Assembly (NCBI RefSeq): GCF_018424695.1
Contig: NZ_QTNQ01000028.1
Span: 1 to 44,491, forward strand
Source: Vannielia litorea
Lineage (GTDB): Bacteria > Pseudomonadota > Alphaproteobacteria > Rhodobacterales > Rhodobacteraceae
Length of the DNA: 44,491 nt
Direction of reading: 5' to 3'
Both the position numbers and the translations under genes were made by a program. Below are positions 11,273-18,823 of the stretch, in pieces. Each line of letters opens with the position of its first letter. The first letter of the stretch is position 1. Below the pieces are notes generated by a model, which did not search any database, was not told where the DNA came from, and saw nothing but the letters and a program-made list of their open reading frames with translations.

Positions 11273-11302
11273 CCCCCGCTGGAGCGATCCGGCGGGGGTT
11301 TT
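11273..11302 (+). terminator. Intrinsic terminator after rplP
   Basis: CCCCCGC at 11273-11279 pairs with GCGGGGG at 11292-11298. The stem extends inward with TGGA/TCCG (including one G-U) to a GCGA tetraloop, giving 11 pairs, and four T residues follow. It ends the rplB-rplP transcript. Confidence 0.85.
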
Positions 11303-11365
11303 CGTTTGAATTGCCCGAGGGGAGTTGTGCATGGTCCCGGTAGCTAGAACGGAAGGGACCACAGC

Positions 11366-11623
11366 ATGAGTTTTACGGGGGCAGCGGGTTGGATTGCAGC
11401 CTTGGCAGTTGTGCTTGGCGGACTGCGCTTGGTGACGGCTATATTTGTTCTTTTCACGGAAGATCCGAGTGAAGCCGCTCGCATGGTTTTGGGATCACGA
11501 ACGACCGGGCAAGCAATTGACCAAGGCCTCTTTATGATCGTCGTCGGGGTTTGCATTGGCGTGCTCACTGAGATCAGCGAACGGCTAGGAGCGATTGTTG
11601 AACGGAACGTCGACCACAACTGA
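11366..11623 (+). CDS. Small two-segment membrane protein, unknown
   Basis: The function is not recognised. The 85-residue product has two hydrophobic segments (about residues 8-30 and 52-70) joined by a polar loop, which suggests a small inner-membrane protein. The ATG follows AAGGGA. Its codons use A and T at third positions more than the neighbouring ribosomal genes (ttt, gtt, ata, ttg early on), consistent with weak expression or later acquisition. It stands between the rplP terminator and the reverse-strand oxygenase-like gene and shows no operon partner. Confidence 0.65.
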   Translation: MSFTGAAGWIAALAVVLGGLRLVTAIFVLFTEDPSEAARMVLGSRTTGQAIDQGLFMIVVGVCIGVLTEISERLGAIVERNVDHN

Positions 11624-11665
11624 GGCAAACGCAAAAAACGACGAGAGCGTGTTTATCGCTGGCCC

Positions 11666-12286
11666 TCACTCCCACCGATAATTGAAACTCACCGACACCC
11701 GCTCCTCCTCGGCCATGTTCATCGGCACCTCGTGGCGCAGCCAGCTTTCCCAGAGCAGCACGTCGCCCACCGCCGGGGCCACCGAGACGAAGCGTTTCAG
11801 TTCCTCGCGGCAGTGCTTGCGGCGCATCGGGGCGGCCATCATGCGGGCGGAGCGGGGGTCTTCCAGTTTCAGGGCCGAGGTGCCTTCGGGCATGGAAACA
11901 TAGGTGGTGCCCGAGATCACCGCGTGGGGGTGGATGTGGGAGCCGTGGGTGCCGCCTTCGGGGAGGATGTTGATCCAGAGGTCTTCCAGCACCAGCGCCC
12001 GCCCGTCGAGGTCGAACTGGAGGTCTTCGGTGAAGGCGGCGACATGGGCGTCGAGCGACTTCGCCAGCGCCTTGAAGATCGGGAAGCGCCAGGGGAGGTC
12101 GGAGAGGGAGGCGTAGGAGGTGTAGCCCGGGTAGCCGTTTTCCTCGCACCATTCCTGCCCGGCCTCGTCGTCCTCGGCGATGGTGAAGCAGCTCGCTTCA
12201 AGCTCCTGCGGATCGACGGCAGGCTTATGCTCCGACAGGGCGGCGCGGTAGAGGCGCGTGACGAAGAGGGAGGAGATTTCGGGCAT
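11666..12286 (-). CDS. TIGR02466 family 2OG-Fe(II) oxygenase-like protein
   Basis: Resembles the TIGR02466 family, which is placed in the 2-oxoglutarate/Fe(II) oxygenase fold; the substrate is unknown. The start at 12286 follows a strong AGGAGG and gives 206 residues (an in-frame extension to 12358 lacks a ribosome site). The histidine-rich segment HGSHIHPHAVISGTTYV, near the middle, supplies likely metal ligands. A C-terminal RVSVSFN matches the usual Arg that binds 2-oxoglutarate. It is read divergently from the DoxX-like gene, with a palindromic operator-like site 77 bases upstream of its start. Confidence 0.8.
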   Translation of the reverse strand: MPEISSLFVTRLYRAALSEHKPAVDPQELEASCFTIAEDDEAGQEWCEENGYPGYTSYASLSDLPWRFPIFKALAKSLDAHVAAFTEDLQFDLDGRALVLEDLWINILPEGGTHGSHIHPHAVISGTTYVSMPEGTSALKLEDPRSARMMAAPMRRKHCREELKRFVSVAPAVGDVLLWESWLRHEVPMNMAEEERVSVSFNYRWE

Positions 12287-12362
12287 GGGGGCCTCCTGTT
12301 GGGGTTGAGGGTGGGTTAGCACCCGGCCCGCAGCGGGGGAAGGCCGGACCGATTGCAATAAG

Positions 12363-12376
12363 AGTTGATGTCAACT
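12363..12376. promoter_or_regulatory. Palindromic operator-like site (DoxX-like gene)
   Basis: AGTTGATGTCAACT has 6-bp inverted arms AGTTGA/TCAACT around two bases. It lies 41 bases before the DoxX-like gene, between two divergent genes. The same arms in perfect palindromic form (AGTTGATATCAACT) occur at 41330-41343 before the Asp-box protein. Such dyads suit a dimeric winged-helix repressor of ArsR or MarR type; none is encoded in the window. Confidence 0.6.
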
Positions 12377-12416
12377 TAAAGCGATGGTAGCCAAGACCTG
12401 AAATTGGAGGCCCTAC

Positions 12417-12791
12417 GTGAAACTCGCTGGCTGGATCATCATCGCCCTCTTCGCGCTCTTCATGCTGGGGGCGTCCGTCGCGCCGAAGCTGCTCAGGCTG
12501 GAGGCTGCTCGCGCGCCGCTGGAGCAGATCGGTTATCCGGTCAAATACCTCCTGCTGATCGGAATCATGGAGCTGGTGTTCACGCTGCTGGCCCTCTATC
12601 CCCGCACTGCGCTGCTGGGCGGCATCCTGATGACCGGCCTGCTTGGCGGGGCCATCGCCAGCCAGCTGCGGGCCGAGATGCCGGTCTACTCGCACACGCT
12701 CTTCGGGGTCTACCTCGGGGCCCTCATGTGGCTCGGCATCTGCCTGCGAAGCCCGGCGCTGCTGGCCATCGCCACGGGGCGGGGACAATAG
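12417..12791 (+). CDS. DoxX-like membrane protein
   Basis: A 124-residue integral membrane protein of the DoxX-like type with about four hydrophobic segments; the first is residues 3-22 (GWIIIALFALFMLGASV). The pattern ending SVAPKLL and a later segment with GYPVKYLLLIGIMEL are typical of this family, whose biochemical role is poorly defined. It starts with GTG, chosen because GGAGG lies seven bases upstream. The palindrome at 12363-12376 sits in its promoter region and probably controls it. A promoter for rpmC begins 14 bases after its stop. Confidence 0.8.
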   Translation: MKLAGWIIIALFALFMLGASVAPKLLRLEAARAPLEQIGYPVKYLLLIGIMELVFTLLALYPRTALLGGILMTGLLGGAIASQLRAEMPVYSHTLFGVYLGALMWLGICLRSPALLAIATGRGQ

Positions 12792-12804
12792 CGGCCAAAA
12801 CCCC

Positions 12805-12833
12805 TTGCCACGCCGCCGATTCCCCCCTATAGG
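12805..12833 (+). promoter_or_regulatory. Promoter of the rpmC segment
   Basis: TTGCCA at 12805-12810 and TATAGG at 12828-12833 are spaced by 17 bases. The C-run before TATA resembles the str promoter at 5-33. Transcription would begin near 12840, about 80 bases before rpmC, immediately downstream of the inserted DoxX-like gene. Confidence 0.65.
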
Positions 12834-12918
12834 GCGGGCCTTCACCACCGTGAACTCCATCGGATCAGGTGTCACCCCACAAGGGGCACCCCGGTGACTG
12901 TTGAAAAAGGAATAGGCG

Positions 12919-13116
12919 ATGAACGCCCAGGAACTGCGTGACAAGACGCCGGACCAGCTCCGCGACCAGCTTGTCGACCTCAAGAAAGAAGCCTTCAACC
13001 TGCGTTTCCAGCAGGCCGGCGGCTCCATCGAGAACACCGCCCGCATGCGCACCGTCCGTCGTGACGTGGCCCGTGTGAAGACGATCCTCAACGAAAAAGC
13101 CAAGGCGGAGGCGTAA
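12919..13116 (+). CDS. rpmC: 50S ribosomal protein L29
   Basis: Encodes L29, a small helical protein at the exit tunnel that contributes to the docking site for trigger factor and SRP. The product is 65 residues, normal. It opens [14 protein letters not shown] and contains the family pattern [18 protein letters not shown] lies upstream of the ATG. It starts a new ribosomal segment under its own predicted promoter and is followed four bases later by rpsQ. Confidence 0.97.
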   Translation: MNAQELRDKTPDQLRDQLVDLKKEAFNLRFQQAGGSIENTARMRTVRRDVARVKTILNEKAKAEA

Positions 13117-13120
13117 GACG

Positions 13121-13351
13121 ATGCCCAAACGTATCCTCACCGGCGTCGTGACCAGCGACCAGAACGAACAGACCGTGACCGTTCTCGTCGAGCGCCGCTT
13201 CAAGCACCCGCTGCTGCACAAGACCGTGCGGAAGTCCAAAAAGTATCGCGCCCATGACGAGGCCAACACCTTCAAGGTGGGCGATCAGGTTCGCATTCAG
13301 GAATGCGCGCCGAAATCGAAGACGAAACGCTGGGAGGTGCTGACGGCCTGA
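13121..13351 (+). CDS. rpsQ: 30S ribosomal protein S17
   Basis: Encodes S17, a primary 16S rRNA-binding protein of the OB-fold class in the 30S body. The product is 76 residues with the typical [12 protein letters not shown] start and the conserved [10 protein letters not shown] stretch. GGAGG at the end of rpmC serves as its ribosome site, suggesting coupling. A 159-base spacer containing a long hairpin separates it from rplN, unusual in this otherwise tightly packed block. Confidence 0.98.
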   Translation: MPKRILTGVVTSDQNEQTVTVLVERRFKHPLLHKTVRKSKKYRAHDEANTFKVGDQVRIQECAPKSKTKRWEVLTA

Positions 13352-13354
13352 TCC

Positions 13355-13432
13355 GGGCAGCTCCTCGGGCCCTTCGGACCCTCATCGCAGCTGCGATGAG
13401 GACCGGACGGGCCGAAGAGCAGCCACGGTGAC
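13355..13432 (+). promoter_or_regulatory. Long imperfect hairpin between rpsQ and rplN
   Basis: The centre (13380-13401) is a perfect 22-base palindrome with arms CCTCATCGCAG/CTGCGATGAGG. Complementarity continues outward with few mismatches (GGGCCC against GGGCC, then CTCCTC against GAAGAG, then GGC against GCC), giving a rod-like stem of roughly 30 pairs. No U run follows, so it does not look like a simple terminator. It may be an RNA processing site or a control element. Confidence 0.6.
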
Positions 13433-13510
13433 ATCCGAAAACACCTTTCGGTTTGAGCGAAACCCTGGGGGAGCTAACAAGAAAAGCCCCCATAGGTCGG
13501 GAGAAACCTA

Positions 13511-13879
13511 ATGATCCAGATGCAGACCAATCTGGATGTTGCTGACAACTCCGGCGCGCGCCGGGTTCAGTGCATCAAGGTCCTGGGTGGTTCCAAGCGC
13601 AAGTATGCGTCGGTAGGCGACATCATCGTCGTCTCCGTGAAGGAAGCCATCCCGCGCGGCCGCGTGAAGAAGGGCGACGTGCGTAAAGCCGTTGTCGTTC
13701 GCACCGCCAAGGAAGTGCGCCGCGAAGACGGCACCGCGATCCGCTTCGATCGCAACGCCGCCGTCATTCTCAACAACAACAACGAGCCTGTCGGGACCCG
13801 TATCTTCGGCCCAGTCGTTCGCGAGCTCCGCTCGAAGAACTTCATGAAGATCATCTCGCTCGCCCCGGAGGTGCTGTAA
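13511..13879 (+). CDS. rplN: 50S ribosomal protein L14
   Basis: Encodes L14, a 50S interface protein that contacts 16S rRNA and is the binding site of the silencing factor RsfS. The product is 122 residues, the standard length, beginning [24 protein letters not shown] precedes the ATG. It follows the long hairpin spacer and so may be translated from a processed 5' end. It leads a compact run (rplX one base later) to rplR. Confidence 0.98.
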   Translation: MIQMQTNLDVADNSGARRVQCIKVLGGSKRKYASVGDIIVVSVKEAIPRGRVKKGDVRKAVVVRTAKEVRREDGTAIRFDRNAAVILNNNNEPVGTRIFGPVVRELRSKNFMKIISLAPEVL

Positions 13880-13880
13880 G

Positions 13881-14192
13881 ATGGCCGCGAAACTGAAGAA
13901 GGGTGACACGGTTGTCGTGCTCACCGGCAAGGACAAGGGCAAGACCGGCGATATCGTCTCGGTCGACCCGAAGGCCGGCAAGGCCGTGGTGGAAGGACTG
14001 AACATGGCCATCCGTCACCAGCGCCAGAGCCAGAACGCCCAGGGCGGCCGCGTGCCGCAGGCGATGCCCATCGACCTCTCCAACCTCGCCTACGTGGATG
14101 CCAACGGCAAACCCACCCGCGTCGGCTTCAAGGTTGAAGACGGCAAGAAGGTGCGCGTCGCCAAGACCACGGGAGACGTGATCGATGCTTGA
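13881..14192 (+). CDS. rplX: 50S ribosomal protein L24
   Basis: Encodes L24, one of the first proteins to bind 23S rRNA during 50S assembly. The product is 103 residues with a KOW motif near the start ([19 protein letters not shown]). Its ribosome site (GGAGG) is within the end of rplN, only one base separates the genes, and its last eight bases overlap the rplE start, a layout that favours coupled translation. Confidence 0.98.
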   Translation: MAAKLKKGDTVVVLTGKDKGKTGDIVSVDPKAGKAVVEGLNMAIRHQRQSQNAQGGRVPQAMPIDLSNLAYVDANGKPTRVGFKVEDGKKVRVAKTTGDVIDA

Positions 14193-14748
14193 TGCAGCCA
14201 AATACACCCCCCGTCTGAAGACGCATTTCGACGAGACCGTTCGCGCCGCTCTGAAAGAAGAGTTCGGCTACAAGAGCGACATGCAGATCCCGCGTCTCGA
14301 CAAGATCGTGCTCAACATCGGCTGTGGTGCCGAAGCCGTGCGCGACAGCAAGAAGGCCAAGTCGGCCCAGGAAGACCTGACCAAGATCGCCGGCCAGCAG
14401 GCCATGGTGACCACGGCCAAGAAATCCATCGCCGGCTTCCGGGTGCGTGAAGAGATGCCGCTGGGCGCCAAGGTGACCCTGCGCGGCGAGCGGATGTACG
14501 AATTCCTCGACCGTCTCATCACCATCGCCATGCCCCGTATCCGCGACTTCCGCGGCGTCTCGGGCAAAAGCTTCGATGGCCGCGGCAACTACGCCATGGG
14601 CCTGAAAGAGCACATCGTCTTCCCCGAGATCGAGTTCGACAAGGTCGACGAAGTCTGGGGCATGGACATCATCATTTGCACCACCGCGGCAACCGACGCG
14701 GAAGCAAAGGCACTGTTGACCCAGTTCAACATGCCCTTCACCAGCTGA
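14185..14748 (+). CDS. rplE: 50S ribosomal protein L5
   Basis: Encodes L5, which binds 5S rRNA and forms bridge contacts with the 30S head. The product is 187 residues, normal for alphaproteobacteria. It contains the family signature [11 protein letters not shown] and the later RIRDFRGVS loop. The ATG lies within the 3' end of rplX (eight-base overlap). rpsN follows after 11 bases. Confidence 0.98.
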   Translation: MLDAAKYTPRLKTHFDETVRAALKEEFGYKSDMQIPRLDKIVLNIGCGAEAVRDSKKAKSAQEDLTKIAGQQAMVTTAKKSIAGFRVREEMPLGAKVTLRGERMYEFLDRLITIAMPRIRDFRGVSGKSFDGRGNYAMGLKEHIVFPEIEFDKVDEVWGMDIIICTTAATDAEAKALLTQFNMPFTS

Positions 14749-14759
14749 GGACACCGACC

Positions 14760-15065
14760 ATGGCAAAGAAAGCAATGATCGAACGCGAGAAGAAGCGTCA
14801 GAAGCTGGTGGAGCAATATGCCGCCAAGCGCGCTGCGCTGAAAGAGATCGCCAATGACGAGAGCAAGCCGATGGAAGAGCGCTTCAAGGCGCGCCTGAAG
14901 CTGGCCAAGCTGCCGCGCAACTCGTCGCCCACCCGCCTTCACAACCGGTGCCAGCTCACCGGTCGTCCGAAGGCGTATTACCGCAAACTCAAGATGTCTC
15001 GTATCATGCTGCGCGAACTGGCCTCCAACGGTCAGATCCCCGGCATGGTCAAGTCGTCTTGGTAA
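14760..15065 (+). CDS. rpsN: 30S ribosomal protein S14 (zinc-free type)
   Basis: Encodes S14, a 30S head protein. The start at 14760 follows GAGGA and gives the family N-terminus [13 protein letters not shown] and 101 residues; in-frame sequence upstream overlaps rplE and is not real. The long form without the CXXC pairs indicates the zinc-independent type. The C-terminal signature ([19 protein letters not shown]) is intact. It precedes rpsH by 15 bases. Confidence 0.98.
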   Translation: MAKKAMIEREKKRQKLVEQYAAKRAALKEIANDESKPMEERFKARLKLAKLPRNSSPTRLHNRCQLTGRPKAYYRKLKMSRIMLRELASNGQIPGMVKSSW

Positions 15066-15080
15066 GGGAGGTTTATTGAG

Positions 15081-15470
15081 ATGAACGATCCTCTCGGCGA
15101 TATGCTCACCCGTATCCGCAACGCGCAGATGCGTGGCAAGTCCACCGTCCGCACGCCCGCGTCCAAGCTGCGTGCCTGGGTTCTCGATGTGCTGGCCGAC
15201 GAAGGCTACATCCGCGGCTACGAGCCGGTGGCTGACAGCAAGCACCCCGAAATCGAGATCAGCCTGAAGTACTACGAAGGCACCCCGGTGATCCGCGACC
15301 TCAAGCGCGTCTCGAAGCCCGGCCGCCGTGTTTACATGGGCGTGAACGACATCCCGCAGGTCCGCCAGGGCCTGGGCGTGTCGATCGTGTCCACCTCGCG
15401 CGGCGTCATGTCCGATGCAGCAGCCCGCTCCGCCAATGTTGGCGGTGAGGTGCTCTGCACCGTCTTCTAA
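15081..15470 (+). CDS. rpsH: 30S ribosomal protein S8
   Basis: Encodes S8, a primary 16S rRNA-binding protein of the central domain. In E. coli it is also the repressor of the spc operon; no matching mRNA target was recognised here. The product is 129 residues with the [18 protein letters not shown] start and the conserved C-terminal signature [16 protein letters not shown] site lies upstream. rplF begins ten bases downstream after AAGGAGG. Confidence 0.98.
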   Translation: MNDPLGDMLTRIRNAQMRGKSTVRTPASKLRAWVLDVLADEGYIRGYEPVADSKHPEIEISLKYYEGTPVIRDLKRVSKPGRRVYMGVNDIPQVRQGLGVSIVSTSRGVMSDAAARSANVGGEVLCTVF

Positions 15471-15480
15471 GGAGGCCAGA

Positions 15481-16011
15481 ATGTCTCGTATTGGTAAACG
15501 ACCGGTCGAGCTGCCCAGCGGTGTCTCCGCTGCCATCTCCGGCCAGACCATCGAAGTGAAGGGCCCCAAGGGCGCCCGCAGCTTCACCGCCACCGACGAC
15601 GTCACGCTCGCCGTCGAAGAGAATGCCGTGTCGGTCACCCCGCGCGGCACCTCCAAGCGGGCGCGCCAGCAGTGGGGCATGAGCCGCACCATGGTGTCCA
15701 ACCTCGTGCAGGGCGTGACCGACGGCTTCAAGAAGGAGCTGGAGATCAACGGCGTGGGTTACCGGGCGCAGATGCAGGGCAACACCCTGAAGCTGTCGCT
15801 GGGCTACTCGCACGAAGTCAACTTCGACGTGCCCGAAGGCGTGACCGTCACCTGCCCCAAGCAGACCGAGATCGTCATCGAAGGCGCAGATCAGCAACTC
15901 GTCGGCCAGGTCGCGGCAAACATCCGTGAATGGCGCAAGCCGGAGCCCTACAAGGGCAAGGGCATCAAATACAAGGACGAGTACATCTTCCGCAAGGAAG
16001 GCAAGAGGTAA
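15481..16011 (+). CDS. rplF: 50S ribosomal protein L6
   Basis: Encodes L6, a 50S protein near the factor-binding site that aids GTPase factor function. The product is 176 residues, standard, with the [15 protein letters not shown] start. The C-terminal signature ([14 protein letters not shown]) is intact. The start at 15481 follows AAGGAGG; in-frame codons before it belong to rpsH. It is followed by rplR after 11 bases. Confidence 0.98.
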   Translation: MSRIGKRPVELPSGVSAAISGQTIEVKGPKGARSFTATDDVTLAVEENAVSVTPRGTSKRARQQWGMSRTMVSNLVQGVTDGFKKELEINGVGYRAQMQGNTLKLSLGYSHEVNFDVPEGVTVTCPKQTEIVIEGADQQLVGQVAANIREWRKPEPYKGKGIKYKDEYIFRKEGKR

Positions 16012-16022
16012 GGACCGGACAC

Positions 16023-16382
16023 ATGGCAAACACCAAACGCCAACTGTTCCAGAAGCGCCGCATGCGCGTCCGGAGCAAGCTTCGCAAGGTGAACGCGGGC
16101 CGCGTGCGGCTCTCCGTCCACCGCAGCAACAAGAACATCAGCGTGCAGCTGATCGACGACGTGCAAGGCAAGACGCTCGCCTCCGCCTCCACGCTGGAGA
16201 AGGATCTGGGCGTTGTCGGCAAGAACAACCTCGAGGCCGCCACCAAGGTGGGTGCCGCGATTGCCGAGCGTGCCAAGAAGGCCGGCGTGGAAGAGGCCTA
16301 CTTCGACCGGGGCGGGTTCCTGTTCCACGGTCGGGTGAAGGCGCTCGCCGATGCTGCCCGCGAGGGTGGCCTGAAGATCTGA
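16023..16382 (+). CDS. rplR: 50S ribosomal protein L18
   Basis: Encodes L18, which binds 5S rRNA and carries it into the 50S central protuberance with L5 and L25. The product is 119 residues, with the basic N-terminus ([12 protein letters not shown]) typical of the family. The start at 16023 has AAGGA upstream; sequence before it in frame lies within rplF. A repeat copy begins eight bases past the stop, followed by a 142-base spacer to rpsE. Confidence 0.98.
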   Translation: MANTKRQLFQKRRMRVRSKLRKVNAGRVRLSVHRSNKNISVQLIDDVQGKTLASASTLEKDLGVVGKNNLEAATKVGAAIAERAKKAGVEEAYFDRGGFLFHGRVKALADAAREGGLKI

Positions 16383-16389
16383 TCGTGGC

Positions 16390-16412
16390 GGTGGGCAGAT
16401 TGCCCACCCTGC
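16390..16412 (+). repeat. Palindromic intergenic repeat, copy 3 (rplR-rpsE)
   Basis: GGTGGGCAGATTGCCCACC followed by CTGC, with perfect 8-bp arms. It begins eight bases after the rplR stop in the same orientation as the other copies. The rest of the rplR-rpsE spacer shows no promoter match. Confidence 0.85.
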
Positions 16413-16524
16413 GGCGCCTGAGAGGGGCGGCGCGCTCGCCCCTCCGATGACCGGGGCCCGCAACGGGCACTTCGGTTGGACAAACCCGGCGCCCCGCGCG
16501 CCACCTGAGAAAAGGACGCCATGA

Positions 16525-17106
16525 ATGGCTGAACGTGACAACAACCGCCGCGGCCCGCGCCGCGACCGCGAGGAAACCCCCGAGTTCGCCGATCGCCTCG
16601 TGGCGATCAACCGCGTCTCCAAGACCGTGAAGGGCGGTAAGCGCTTCGGCTTTGCCGCGCTCGTCGTCGTTGGTGACCAGAAAGGCCGCGTGGGCTTCGG
16701 CAAGGGCAAGGCCAAGGAAGTGCCCGAGGCCATCCGCAAGGCCACCGAGCAGGCCAAGCGCCAGATGATCCGCGTGCCGCTGCGCGAGGGCCGCACCCTG
16801 CACCACGACCAGGAAGGCCGCCACGGCGCTGGCCGCGTGGTGATGCGCACCGCCCCGACCGGCACCGGGATCATCGCAGGTGGCCCGATGCGTGCCGTCT
16901 TCGAGATGCTGGGCGTTCAGGACGTCGTCGCCAAGTCGATCGGCTCGCAGAACCCCTACAACATGATCCGCGCCACGCTGGACGGCCTGACGAAGGAAAG
17001 CAGCCCCCGGATGGTCGCGCAGCGCCGCGGCAAGAAGGTGGCCGACATCCTCAAGAAGCCGGAAGACGCCGCCGCCCCCGCCGCTGACGAAGCTGCGGAA
17101 GCCTGA
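16525..17106 (+). CDS. rpsE: 30S ribosomal protein S5
   Basis: Encodes S5, part of the mRNA entry channel and important for decoding fidelity. The product is 193 residues, longer than the roughly 167 of E. coli because of a charged N-terminus and an alanine-rich C-terminal tail ([12 protein letters not shown]). The double-stranded RNA-binding and C-terminal domains are present, with the loop [11 protein letters not shown]. Two ATGs lie four bases apart; the one at 16525 is in frame, while that at 16521 opens a three-codon reading frame that ends inside rpsE. Confidence 0.97.
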   Translation: MAERDNNRRGPRRDREETPEFADRLVAINRVSKTVKGGKRFGFAALVVVGDQKGRVGFGKGKAKEVPEAIRKATEQAKRQMIRVPLREGRTLHHDQEGRHGAGRVVMRTAPTGTGIIAGGPMRAVFEMLGVQDVVAKSIGSQNPYNMIRATLDGLTKESSPRMVAQRRGKKVADILKKPEDAAAPAADEAAEA

Positions 17107-17117
17107 GGAGACCGAAC

Positions 17118-17306
17118 ATGGCAAAAACCATCGTCGTCAAGCAGATCGGCTCCCCGATCCGCCGCCCCGAGATCCAGCGCAAGACGCTGATCGGCCTCGG
17201 GCTGAACAAGATGCACCGCACCCGCGAGCTGGAAGACACCCCCTCCATCCGCGGCATGGTCGCCAAGATCCCGCACCTCGTCGAGATCATCGAAGAGCGC
17301 GGTTGA
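17118..17306 (+). CDS. rpmD: 50S ribosomal protein L30
   Basis: Encodes L30, a small 50S protein. The product is 62 residues, standard, with the core [28 protein letters not shown] precedes the ATG. It closes the rpmC-rpmD segment: a palindromic repeat starts eight bases past its stop and an intrinsic terminator follows. The usual next gene, rplO, is 5.1 kb downstream beyond six unrelated genes. Confidence 0.98.
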   Translation: MAKTIVVKQIGSPIRRPEIQRKTLIGLGLNKMHRTRELEDTPSIRGMVAKIPHLVEIIEERG

Positions 17307-17313
17307 GCGATTG

Positions 17314-17336
17314 GGTGGGCAGATTGCCCACCCTAC
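17314..17336 (+). repeat. Palindromic intergenic repeat, copy 4 (after rpmD)
   Basis: GGTGGGCAGATTGCCCACC followed by CTAC, identical to copy 1 in its core. It begins eight bases after the rpmD stop and ten bases before the terminator stem. Confidence 0.85.
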
Positions 17337-17345
17337 AGAATGTGG

Positions 17346-17378
17346 CACCCCGGTTTGAAAGAGCCGGGGTGTTTTCGT
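17346..17378 (+). terminator. Intrinsic terminator after rpmD
   Basis: CACCCCGG at 17346-17353 pairs perfectly with CCGGGGTG at 17364-17371 around a ten-base loop, followed by TTTTCGTTT. It ends the spc segment before the inserted block. Confidence 0.85.
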
Positions 17379-17427
17379 TTGCGGCCCGCTGTAGGATGCC
17401 GGGAAACCAACAACACCGAGCAGCCCC

Positions 17428-17652
17428 ATGATCCGCGTGACCCTTCCCCTCCTTCTCCTCCTCGCCGCCTGCAAGTATCGCGATGCGGAGGCTGTGATGA
17501 ACTATCCCGACCAGTATCTCTGCAAGCTTGAGGGCGGATATGAGCAGACCGAGAACGCGGCAGAGCGGCGGGCGGTGGAGGAGGAGGTCGCGCGGCGGGG
17601 GCTGGAGTGCTACCAGGGCGTGGTGAAGACGGACTCGCCCTTGTTCCGTTAA
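17428..17652 (+). CDS. Small predicted lipoprotein
   Basis: A 74-residue protein with a lipoprotein signal: a hydrophobic stretch (VTLPLLLLLAAC) ending in the lipobox LAAC with Cys15. The mature part is short and charged, with two more cysteines that could pair. The function is unknown. Its ATG has only a weak purine stretch upstream. It lies just after the rpmD terminator and is not obviously linked to the next genes. The lipobox makes a real protein likely, but no family was recognised. Confidence 0.65.
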   Translation: MIRVTLPLLLLLAACKYRDAEAVMNYPDQYLCKLEGGYEQTENAAERRAVEEEVARRGLECYQGVVKTDSPLFR

Positions 17653-17770
17653 GCTTTCCCCAACGTAGCTCTGCGTTTTCTGCATCGCGGCATTGCGGTT
17701 TCAACTGTGGTCACTTCATGGGCAACCGGCGTATCTGGGCGCCTGAAACGTGACCATTTTGGAGACTCAC

Positions 17771-17869
17771 ATGTCCCGCCTCTTCGCCCTCATCGCCCTG
17801 ATGACCCGCAACCTCAAAGCCGAACCCTGCCCGCATTGGGCCGACTACCTGCGCCAGACCCGCGGCTGA
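17771..17869 (+). CDS. Possible 32-residue small protein
   Basis: ATG at 17771 is preceded by GGAG with six bases between, a good ribosome site. The 32-residue product begins MSRLFALIALMTRN and ends with a polar part containing PCPHWADYLRQ. The N-terminal half is a short hydrophobic helix. No family is recognised, and a chance frame this short cannot be excluded. It lies 102 bases before the metallo-hydrolase gene. Confidence 0.4.
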   Translation: MSRLFALIALMTRNLKAEPCPHWADYLRQTRG

Positions 17870-17971
17870 AACCTGCCTATCCGCACAGAAGGGGCCTTCG
17901 GCTTACAAAAATGTCATTTGCCGCAGGGTAACGCGCCCTATCTCCTCTCTCATCAACAGGAGAGGACAGCC

Positions 17972-18748
17972 ATGACACATAGCAGACGCACCTTCCTTGC
18001 CACCGCCGCCGCAAGCGCCGGGGCGATTACCATCCTTCCCTACGCCGCCCGCGCCGAGGCCCATGGCGGTGACATGTTCGAGACGGATGGCGGAAGCATC
18101 ACCATTCACCCAGTCGACCACGCGAGCTTCGTGATGGAAACGCCCGCCGGCACCATCTACGTGGATCCGGTGGGCGATGCGGCAGCCTATGCCGACTTCC
18201 CCGCGCCCGACCTCATCCTCGTGACACACGAGCACGGCGACCACTACAATGCCGAGACGCTGGCCGCCCTGCGCGGCGAGGCCCATGTCATCACCAACCC
18301 GGCAGTGGGCGAGATGATGGGGGATGCCGCACCCGATGAGGTGCTGGCCAACGGCGAGAGCACCGAGTGGAACGGCGTCGCGATTGATGCGATCCCGGCT
18401 TACAACATCACCGAGGAGCGGCTGAACTTTCATCCGCAGGGCCGCGACAACGGCTATGTGCTGACGATCGACGGCTTCCGCACCTATATTTCGGGCGACA
18501 CCGAGGACATCCCCGAGATGCGCGCGCTGGAAGACATCGACTTGGCCTTCGTTTGCATGAACCTGCCCTTCACCATGACGGCAGAGGCGGCGGCAAGTGC
18601 GGTGAAGGAGTTCGCGCCGACATATGTTTACCCCTACCACTACCGGGGCCGGGACGATGGCACGCAGGATCCGGAAGCCTTTGCTGCGATGGTGGCTGAC
18701 ACCTCCGAGGTGAAGTTTGGCAACTGGTACGACGAGATGGAAACCTGA
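17972..18748 (+). CDS. Tat-exported metallo-beta-lactamase-fold hydrolase
   Basis: A 258-residue MBL-fold protein of the UlaG-like/Lactamase_B_3 type. The N-terminus has a twin-arginine signal (SRRTFLATAAASAGA, ending about AARAEA), so the folded protein is probably sent to the periplasm with its metals. The metal motif HEHGDH is present (about residues 87-92), with a further GDT motif in the second half. The start at 17972 follows AGGAGAGGA; earlier in-frame codons lack a site. The substrate cannot be told from sequence. A bidirectional terminator separates it from the convergent helicase gene. Confidence 0.88.
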   Translation: MTHSRRTFLATAAASAGAITILPYAARAEAHGGDMFETDGGSITIHPVDHASFVMETPAGTIYVDPVGDAAAYADFPAPDLILVTHEHGDHYNAETLAALRGEAHVITNPAVGEMMGDAAPDEVLANGESTEWNGVAIDAIPAYNITEERLNFHPQGRDNGYVLTIDGFRTYISGDTEDIPEMRALEDIDLAFVCMNLPFTMTAEAAASAVKEFAPTYVYPYHYRGRDDGTQDPEAFAAMVADTSEVKFGNWYDEMET

Positions 18749-18777
18749 GCCGCACTCAGGCCCTCTGAAACGCGAAA

Positions 18778-18804
18778 CGCCCCGGGGATGACCCGGGGCG
18801 TTTT
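18778..18804. terminator. Bidirectional terminator
   Basis: CGCCCCGGG at 18778-18786 pairs perfectly with CCCGGGGCG at 18792-18800 around a five-base loop, with AAA before and TTTT after. It serves the converging metallo-hydrolase (+) and helicase (-) genes. Confidence 0.85.
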
Positions 18805-18823
18805 GCTTTGTGTCGCCGGAGCG

